Positions 35,554 to 41,519 of a stretch of 41,519 nucleotides of DNA are shown piece after piece. The DNA is from Lentisphaerota bacterium. Its GTDB lineage: Bacteria > Verrucomicrobiota > Kiritimatiellia > RFP12 > JAAYNR01. Where the stretch lies: positions 1 to 41,519 of the forward strand of contig VGWG01000016.1 in NCBI GenBank assembly GCA_016873675.1, in the 5' to 3' direction. The notes below the pieces were generated by a model. That model did not search any database. It worked only from the letters and a program-made list of their open reading frames with translations, and was not told the origin of the DNA. A program made the translations under genes and the position numbers. Numbering within the stretch: position 1 is the stretch's first letter; each line of letters begins with the position of its first letter.

Positions 35554-38196
35554 TCACGTGCTCGGCGAACGCATGTCTGGGCCACACGCGCCAGAGGGTT
35601 CCCGTTCCAGAAGGTCCGTCAGGGTCAGTGTTCGGGTGTGGCGGTCTAGGCGAACGGTCTGCAGACACCGCGCGCCAATCGATGTTTTGTAGGCCTGTCC
35701 GTCCACGGTCAGCGTGAAATCGGTATCCACTCCGGCCACTTCCCAAAAGCGCAAAATCAGGGCATCGCCCGCTTCCGCTTTCTTCATGGCGCCCAGGATG
35801 ACGTTATCGCGATCGGTCACGGCAAACGGCACGGAACATACAGGTCGATCAGCGCGCCGGGTGGGGTAATAGACCAGTTGCTCAAGCCCCACATTCGCTT
35901 CGTAGGCCAGGCGCGCCAGGCGCTCGTCGGTGGAGGCTGCTTCGCCGAACACGAAAGTAAAGCGCGCCTGGCGTTCCCCCTGTTCGTGGTGCGGGATGAA
36001 CCGGTGACGGTAGCGTTGCCAGGTGTCGGTCACCGTCATGCACGCGTAGGCCGGACTGCGCAAGACGCTGAGCCAGGTGGCGCCGTCCTGCTGATGGTAG
36101 CCGTGCGTTCCGTGGCTGATCATCCCGATGCTGTGCCGGTTATCGGCGTCGGTCAGGCGCAGAAAGCGCTGATAGGTGCGCTCCCGGTCCGGACGGTCGA
36201 CTGCGTCGGCCTCATCATCGATGCTGTAACATTTCTCCGCGCGGATGCGAGGCAATGGGTCGGCTGGAACCAATCCGAGCTTCAGCATCTTGTCACGCTC
36301 TGCCCAGAAGATGTCTAATTCCACCTCCAGGACCGCGCGCTGCTTGTTGATCTTGTAGCGTTGCGTCAACGCCGTGCGTCCGGAGACAAAGAGCGCTTCC
36401 ACCACCCTGCGGATCGGGCCGTCCTCCAGGATGCGCACCGGCGGGATCAGCTCCGCGTAGTCTGGATTGATCGATTCCGAGGTCAGGAGTCGCGCGGTCT
36501 CTGCGGGAGTGGCCAGGCGGAAGTTTTCCTTTGACTGAGCCCACTCTTTGGCTGCGCTCCAGCCCCAACAGCTCGGCACATCGTCGAAAATGCGAGGCGT
36601 AAACGCGCCCGGTTGCACCTGTTCCCGACCCTCGGCCATGAGGCTGTCGATCAACCCGGTGCTCAGGTTGATCGTCACTTGCATCGCCGCGCCGTCGATC
36701 GTGAGCAAGTCGCCGGCAGGGAGCGCAGGCGACTGCCAGCGAACGACCTGGTCTGGCGGTAGCACCCGATAGTCGGCATCGAACCGCTTATAGGACAACG
36801 GCGGGATGGTGGCGCGGAAGACAGCCTTTTGCCGCCACTCGCTCCAGTGCGGATTGTCAAGGTTCAGATCGCCCTTTTCAAACTGGGCCTCCACCGGTTT
36901 GCCGTCACAGGTGAGGGTGCGCACGATGGCGTCCGCGCCAGCCTGGCGGGCCGTGCCGTACTCCATCTCCACCTCGCGGGTGACCTCCCAGTTGTGCGGG
37001 TTAAAGATGAAAAACGGCGTGATCTCACGATCGGTCAGGGGTTCATCGCGCAGCAAGGCAATCATGCCCTCGACCTTTTTGCGGCGCAGGATCTCCTCGG
37101 CATGCCCCAAAAGCTTCAGGCTGTCGGCTTCCACCTGCTGCGTGCACGAGCCGGGCAGGATGTCGTGGAACTCGGCAAACAAAATGTCCTTCCAGGCCAC
37201 CTCCAAGTCTTTGGTCGGATAATCCCTTCGCCCCTGCCACCACGCGAGCGCGCAGATCTTTTCGGTGAGATGAGCCAGGTTTTCCAAGCGGCGGTGCTGC
37301 TGCTTGACGCGCTGCATCGAGCTGTAGCACCCCTCCATGACCCTGTTGAAATCACCGGTCACCACGGGGAGGTTCTCGCGACCGCGCACCGTGAGTGTGT
37401 GCGCAAAGAATGCCTCCGGGGTGGACTCGATGAACGCGACGTTCGGGAAATCGGCGCGCATGCCCGGAATCTGCGCATATTCAGCCCGGGAGGGGCCGCC
37501 GCCGTGATTACCCACCCCCCAGAGATACATGAAGTCGCCTTCCGCCTCGCGGTAGTGGGCCGGCCAACTGCCGGTTCGCGCCTCATCCTTCGGCACGTCG
37601 CCCTCTCCGTCGATCGCTGTCCCCATCATCCATCGCCGAAGATTTCCCTGGGTCAGGTAATGATCGTCGCTGCGGCGGGCGATGATTTCGGCTCCGGATG
37701 CGTGCCGCCAGCGGAAGCTACCGATGGGCAACGGTCGTTGGCCCGCCGTGGGACGGCAAAAGACATAGGCGTCACAGCCGCAACCGGCCAGGATCTGGAT
37801 CATGCCTTGCGGATGCCCGAAGGAATCGAAGTTGTAGGCCACCCGCGGCTCCACGTCGAACTTATCGGCAAAGTAGCGCTTCCCGATCAGAAACTGCCGG
37901 ATCATGGACTCGCCGGAGGCCGCTATCATGTCCGGTTGCACGTAAGCGCCGCCTGCGATATGCCAACGCCCCTCCTTCACCTGCTGCTGTATACGCGCAA
38001 ACAGGGCGGGATCATTGCGTTCCACCCACTCGTACAACAACGCCTCGTTGTGGTTGAAAACGAATTCGGGGTATTCGTCGATGAAATCCGCGGCCACGCG
38101 AAACGTGGAAATGGCCTCGGCCAACCCCTCTTCCCAGGGCCACAACCAGACCGGGTCAAGATGCGCGTTGCAGACGAGAAAACATTTCTGTTTCAT
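35554..38196 (-). CDS. Alpha-mannosidase, glycoside hydrolase family 38
   Basis: The start is ATG at 38196, with AAGGAGAGG upstream. The 880-residue protein has the complete GH38 active site: NAHLDPVWLW (zinc ligands His12, Asp14), YNFDSFGHPQGM (Asp124, nucleophile and zinc ligand) and FAEFHDILPGSC (His344). C-terminal beta domains follow, as in MngB-like enzymes. No signal peptide is visible, so it probably trims mannosides in the cytoplasm. It lies downstream of the FAD-protein genes on the same strand, so all may share a transcript. It is distantly related to the plus-strand GH38 at 19359 and not a recent copy: start, spacing and motif wording differ throughout. Confidence 0.92.
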   Translation of the reverse strand: MKQKCFLVCNAHLDPVWLWPWEEGLAEAISTFRVAADFIDEYPEFVFNHNEALLYEWVERNDPALFARIQQQVKEGRWHIAGGAYVQPDMIAASGESMIRQFLIGKRYFADKFDVEPRVAYNFDSFGHPQGMIQILAGCGCDAYVFCRPTAGQRPLPIGSFRWRHASGAEIIARRSDDHYLTQGNLRRWMMGTAIDGEGDVPKDEARTGSWPAHYREAEGDFMYLWGVGNHGGGPSRAEYAQIPGMRADFPNVAFIESTPEAFFAHTLTVRGRENLPVVTGDFNRVMEGCYSSMQRVKQQHRRLENLAHLTEKICALAWWQGRRDYPTKDLEVAWKDILFAEFHDILPGSCTQQVEADSLKLLGHAEEILRRKKVEGMIALLRDEPLTDREITPFFIFNPHNWEVTREVEMEYGTARQAGADAIVRTLTCDGKPVEAQFEKGDLNLDNPHWSEWRQKAVFRATIPPLSYKRFDADYRVLPPDQVVRWQSPALPAGDLLTIDGAAMQVTINLSTGLIDSLMAEGREQVQPGAFTPRIFDDVPSCWGWSAAKEWAQSKENFRLATPAETARLLTSESINPDYAELIPPVRILEDGPIRRVVEALFVSGRTALTQRYKINKQRAVLEVELDIFWAERDKMLKLGLVPADPLPRIRAEKCYSIDDEADAVDRPDRERTYQRFLRLTDADNRHSIGMISHGTHGYHQQDGATWLSVLRSPAYACMTVTDTWQRYRHRFIPHHEQGERQARFTFVFGEAASTDERLARLAYEANVGLEQLVYYPTRRADRPVCSVPFAVTDRDNVILGAMKKAEAGDALILRFWEVAGVDTDFTLTVDGQAYKTSIGARCLQTVRLDRHTRTLTLTDLLEREPSGACGPDMRSPST

Positions 38197-38223
38197 AAGC
38201 GATCCTCTCCTTAATCCTCATCT

Positions 38224-38382
38224 TCACTCGAACCGGATACCCCGCTCGATCAAGGCGACCTTGGCGCCGGCGCGCGCCGCGCTGATCGCCGAAGGAATAC
38301 CGGAGGTGCCTCCGCCGCACACCAGGACATCGTAGTCTCCGACGATGGGAAGTTTCCTTTTCGGTTCGGAATAGGTGTTCAT
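38224..38382 (-). pseudogene. FAD-dependent oxidoreductase remnant, first 52 residues only
   Basis: A short frame from ATG 38382 to TGA 38224-38226 reads YDVLVCGGGTSGIPSAISAA and then RAGAKVALIERG, the first beta-alpha-beta unit of an FAD_oxidored protein with its GxGxxG dinucleotide loop. It stops eight residues later (GIRFE, stop), where a full family member would continue several hundred residues. It has no good ribosome-binding site. It is either a decayed gene or, less likely, a tiny free-standing FAD-loop peptide. It lies between a GH38 and a large two-domain FAD protein on the same strand. Confidence 0.8.
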
Positions 38383-38417
38383 GCTTGCTCGTCCAGTTCG
38401 TCTACACGACCTCTGTT

Positions 38418-41369
38418 TCAGATTTTCAGCACCATCGCGGCATATCGCCGGGCCTGGCTGTGGGGTGACTGCACGTACTTCTCCGCGATGTGCCGCTGTG
38501 GATGCCCGAGACGCCCCAGAATTTCCGCCGCCGCCAGTTCGAGTTGCCAGAACACATCTTCACACTGGGGCCAGCGCCCGTTCAGTGAATAGATCTGAAG
38601 CTTGCGTTCACAGGCAATGTCGTCCCGCTTGAGCAGTTCCAGGATCGGCGACACGGCGCGCTGATCGCCGATCCGACCCAGCGCGCGCAGCGTCGCAATC
38701 AGGGCGTCAAATGCCACTGTGCGGTCCGCCAGGACGTCGAGCAGCGCCGGCACGGCGGTAGCGGACCCGATGCGGCCGAGTAATACGATGCACGATTGCC
38801 ACAACGGCACCATGTTGCGGCTGCGCGGTGTGTAGTCCGGGCGTTTCGACAAGCGTTCGTCCACCGCCTTGACCAGTTCGGGAAGCGCAGCCTCATCGCG
38901 CTGCCAGGCCAATGCCACCGAGGCCCAGAACCGGGCGCCGTGCTCTCCTGTTTTCAATGCCTCTTTCAACAGGCGTTGCGCCGGCTCGCCGCCGTGGGCT
39001 AGAAGCCAGACGGCATCCTTGGGATCATCGGACGCCAGCCGCTCACAGCATTGGTCCAAGGGCATTGCCGGTACTACCGGTTTGGGTTTCAGCGATTCGC
39101 TCAACGCGCCGCTCTTCCGGAGTTCGGCCTGAACCAACCGCACATCCACCTGCCGCGGGGTAATCCCCCGTTTGACACACTGCGCGGCCGCGTAGGCAGC
39201 GACCTCCGCCAGGCGATGCTGGTTGCGCATGGTGCGGAACTGGTAGTTATGTTCGTGTGTGCAGGACGCGCCGCGACAGGCCACGAGCACACCGTCAACG
39301 TCTTTGGGCAACATCATGCGATAGGGTAACTGCCCGCCCATGCGCCGCTCGCGATTACCCAGCAGCCATACCCACAGCATCGGGCCGTCCTGATGGTTCT
39401 CGAAATCCTGCGAGTGGCAATCGAACTTGGCTGCGGAATAGCCCACACAGTCATCGAATTCTACCGGCAGAATGCCCTCCAGGAAATCAGGGACATAGTC
39501 ACCCACAATCTGCGGCCCGCCGCGGAGGCCGAGCAACGGACAGAGATACAGAAGCGGGCGGAACCCGAACGGATCCGGAGCAAAACGATCCCACACCTGC
39601 CGGATCCCCTCGCGCCGGGCGCGTGTGAGGTCCACAATATCCCACGGGTCAACAAAGCCGGAGTCCCAGTTCGTAATATTAACCACGCCGCGTGTCGTGA
39701 ACAAAGCACAGACCTGGCTGTAGCAGTGAAGAACGCCATCGTAGTCCCGCCCAATAGTCAACGGCGCCCCAGCCATGCGGGCCACGTCGGCGTCGCCGGT
39801 GCAGTCGATCACCACCTTGGCCCGATAAAGCGTTTTGCCGGACGGTGTCGCCGCCACCACCCCGATGACCCGCCGACCGTTCATCTCCACGCCGATCGCG
39901 GTAGCGCCATACACCCGTTCGGTGCCGGCTTCCGCCGACAGACTTTCCAGCACAACTCTGCCTGCGCCGGCTGGATAGGCCAGAAAAGGACAGCCACTGG
40001 TGGGCGCCGCCGTGGTCTGTTCGAGGTCAGCGTACGTCGCGCCGCCTGCGCCGATTTCATCCGGAGGACGGTGGATTTTGTCGGCTGAATAGGCGGCCTC
40101 ATAGAGCGGAAGCACCTCCTTGATTCGCGCATGAAACTCATCCTGGAATCCGCCGTGAACACCATGTCCGCCCCAGTTCATCCCGGAACCGGTTGCGATG
40201 CCCCCCTGAAAGGTCGTGGCCTCCAACAGGATCGTGCGAACGCCCTGGCGACCGGAAACAATACCGCCCAGCGATCCGCCCGTGCCGCCGCCGACGATCA
40301 AGACATCACACTCACGCACCGGCAGTTCCGCCACGTCGCGCCGTCGCTTCGACGGCCCGGTTTTCGATTGCGCGGGCGGGGTGGCCGTCAGAATCGCTTG
40401 CGCCGTGGCTTCTCCAATTTCAATACGCTTTGCCGGCTGTGTCGCGCGCACGCGCTCCTCTGCATCGGCAATTGCCCAGATTCCGGCTCCGTAGAGATTC
40501 TGGAAGGTCGCGTGACGCGAACCGGGTTCGACCGGGAGTTGCGCCGCGCCGATGGGCAACGGTTCCAGTCCTTCGTGCGTTGCCGGCCCATCGGCTAACT
40601 GCGAAACGGTCTTGCGCACAAAGGCCACGGCATCCGGGTAAAGCAGTCTTGCCCTGCTGATGGATCCGTCAGGCACCGTGTATTCGACGCGTACCTCGCC
40701 CTTGCGAACGGAGCCGTACAACCTGACATCACGCACATGCGCCGAAGCGTCGCCCAGCGCCGACGGAAGGTCCATGCCCGGCTCAGCGCGGTTGAAGAAG
40801 AACGACTGGCACACGTGCGGCGTGTCGCCCGTCCCCCACGCCATATCGGTCAGATGCCAGACCAGCGCCTCCTCAGTGGCATCCACATAGACGTCCGCCT
40901 GGACAACCTGCTCGCCGGCCTTGTTGCCGATCACAACGCCGGTGACCCGGCCACTCTCGGCAATGAGGTCGGTCGGGGTCGAGTAGAGCAGGACATCGAT
41001 GCCATACGACTCGGCCAGATTATCCAAGGCCACCTCGGCAACGACTGCATCCACGGCATCGCCCTGCAGTCCATATACCGCGCTGATTGCACGACGAATC
41101 CTATGCACCGCCGCAGAAGCCGACGCATCCAGATTGCACGTGTAGGCGGCTGTGATCTCCCACCCCAGAAGCGGGCGGCGTTCACAGATAATCACCTTCT
41201 TCCCGTTTCGAGCGAGTGTGAGCGCGGCGCCGATGCCGCAGAGCCCACCGCCCATGATGGCGACGTCGTAGCGACGCTCAAACGGACGGAAGGACTTTCC
41301 TGACGACTTGCCCGCTGAATGATCGAAATTGCATCCGGGCACGCTATCTTCGCAGAGGGAACGAGTCAT
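38418..41369 (-). CDS. Tandem FAD-dependent oxidoreductase with C-terminal HEAT-like repeats
   Basis: ATG 41369 (MTRSLCEDS) follows AGGAGG at ideal spacing, giving 983 residues; the frame stays open to 41441 without such a site. Two FAD_oxidored-type modules run in series. The first Rossmann loop is IMGGGLCGIG (about 40-45), ending near 340. The second is VLIVGGGTGGSLGG (about 360-365) and keeps VVIDCTGDADVARMAG and the SCTHEHNYQFRTMRNQHRLA segment (about 700). The last 220 residues (from about 765) are helical repeats of HEAT type (VPALLDVLADRT, ATLRALGRIGDQRAVSPI). No signal peptide is clear. The redox substrate is unknown; family members often sit with sugar-degradation genes. The first module looks more worn than the second, so the second is the likelier catalyst. 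Confidence 0.85.
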   Translation of the reverse strand: MTRSLCEDSVPGCNFDHSAGKSSGKSFRPFERRYDVAIMGGGLCGIGAALTLARNGKKVIICERRPLLGWEITAAYTCNLDASASAAVHRIRRAISAVYGLQGDAVDAVVAEVALDNLAESYGIDVLLYSTPTDLIAESGRVTGVVIGNKAGEQVVQADVYVDATEEALVWHLTDMAWGTGDTPHVCQSFFFNRAEPGMDLPSALGDASAHVRDVRLYGSVRKGEVRVEYTVPDGSISRARLLYPDAVAFVRKTVSQLADGPATHEGLEPLPIGAAQLPVEPGSRHATFQNLYGAGIWAIADAEERVRATQPAKRIEIGEATAQAILTATPPAQSKTGPSKRRRDVAELPVRECDVLIVGGGTGGSLGGIVSGRQGVRTILLEATTFQGGIATGSGMNWGGHGVHGGFQDEFHARIKEVLPLYEAAYSADKIHRPPDEIGAGGATYADLEQTTAAPTSGCPFLAYPAGAGRVVLESLSAEAGTERVYGATAIGVEMNGRRVIGVVAATPSGKTLYRAKVVIDCTGDADVARMAGAPLTIGRDYDGVLHCYSQVCALFTTRGVVNITNWDSGFVDPWDIVDLTRARREGIRQVWDRFAPDPFGFRPLLYLCPLLGLRGGPQIVGDYVPDFLEGILPVEFDDCVGYSAAKFDCHSQDFENHQDGPMLWVWLLGNRERRMGGQLPYRMMLPKDVDGVLVACRGASCTHEHNYQFRTMRNQHRLAEVAAYAAAQCVKRGITPRQVDVRLVQAELRKSGALSESLKPKPVVPAMPLDQCCERLASDDPKDAVWLLAHGGEPAQRLLKEALKTGEHGARFWASVALAWQRDEAALPELVKAVDERLSKRPDYTPRSRNMVPLWQSCIVLLGRIGSATAVPALLDVLADRTVAFDALIATLRALGRIGDQRAVSPILELLKRDDIACERKLQIYSLNGRWPQCEDVFWQLELAAAEILGRLGHPQRHIAEKYVQSPHSQARRYAAMVLKI

Positions 41370-41459
41370 GGTGGACCTCCTAAGAAAGAGACCGCGCGCG
41401 CGACCGGCCAGTGCAACACTTAGGGTTTTGAAAACGGCCACGCGGTGAAGTACACTTCC

Positions 41460-41478
41460 TTCATGTGGTAAACATGAA
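41460..41478. repeat. 7-bp inverted repeat before the right-edge gene
   Basis: TTCATGT (41460-41466) and ACATGAA (41472-41478) are perfect complements around GGTAA. The element precedes the AAGGAG site of the partial gene at 41489. It could be an operator, part of an insertion-sequence end, or chance. Confidence 0.4.
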
Positions 41479-41488
41479 AGGAGACAAA

Positions 41489-41519
41489 GTGTCTTACACG
41501 CGCGTGACCGGTGAACAGC
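41489..41519 (+). CDS. Partial gene start, possibly an IS30-family transposase
   Basis: GTG 41489 follows AAGGAG (41478-41483) at a good distance and reads MSYTRVTGEQ to the window edge. IS30-type transposases commonly open with M-x-Y-x-x-L/V-T-x-E/D-Q, so the match is suggestive, but ten residues cannot settle it. ATG 41474 is in frame and would add five residues. It is divergent from the FAD protein, with a 119-bp spacer. Confidence 0.35.
   Translation, partial: MSYTRVTGEQ

Noticed and set aside
36829-38214. Plus-strand frame of 461 codons opposite the second GH38
   Set aside because: It is the shadow of a GH38 gene with an intact active site.

Overview
The window is a GC-rich bacterial chromosome segment. 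It encodes lipid A and LPS-transport functions (lpxA, an LptF/LptG permease), an OmpA-type outer-membrane protein and Lgt, so the host is Gram-negative. Glycan-hydrolase genes (GH88, GH29, two GH38), a decayed sulfatase, FAD_oxidored-type proteins and a zinc-ribbon Ser/Thr kinase sit beside housekeeping genes. This is most like a PVC-superphylum bacterium, possibly Kiritimatiellota, Lentisphaerae or Verrucomicrobia. That placement is an inference from gene content only.

Region 1 (1-16256, + strand) is the cell-envelope and growth core. It opens with the last codons of tsf (EF-Ts) and a repeat-bearing intergenic stretch. Then come glmS, glmM and a left-handed beta-helix acyltransferase-like gene, which together point to the route to UDP-GlcNAc, followed by a membrane-anchored transglutaminase-like protein. 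A good sigma70-type promoter (6312-6340) then starts a tightly packed series: ftsH, folP, cdaA, ybbR (cdaR), ftsK, a rodZ-like gene and rimO, several with 4-8 nt overlaps. The c-di-AMP cyclase pair cdaA-ybbR lies about 5.5 kb from glmM, its usual partner gene.

Region 2 (16279-23359) is a glycan-use island: GH88 and a TM2/zinc-ribbon protein on the minus strand, then a GH29 - GH38 - PfkB kinase operon on the plus strand. The GH38 enzyme has Cys where the family has its catalytic, zinc-binding Asp.

Region 3 (23392-33749) returns to housekeeping: an RluA/RluD-family pseudouridine synthase and lgt (minus), a zinc-ribbon Ser/Thr kinase and holA (plus), then ompA-like, lptF/G-like and lpxA (minus, transcribed in that order), and a small unknown gene coupled to an MTA-phosphorylase gene (plus).

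Region 4 (33804-41519) is accessory: an aspartoacylase-family hydrolase, a sulfatase remnant, a second GH38 with intact catalytic residues, a 52-residue FAD-protein remnant, and a 983-aa protein with two FAD domains and a HEAT-like tail. The right edge shows the first codons of a possible IS30-like transposase. Two gene remnants plus a possible insertion sequence suggest this end is being reshaped.

I found no tRNA, rRNA, CRISPR array, prophage or classical defence system. The strongest candidates for novelty are the Cys-variant GH38 cassette, the tandem-FAD/HEAT protein with its remnant neighbour, and the zinc-ribbon HGD kinase.
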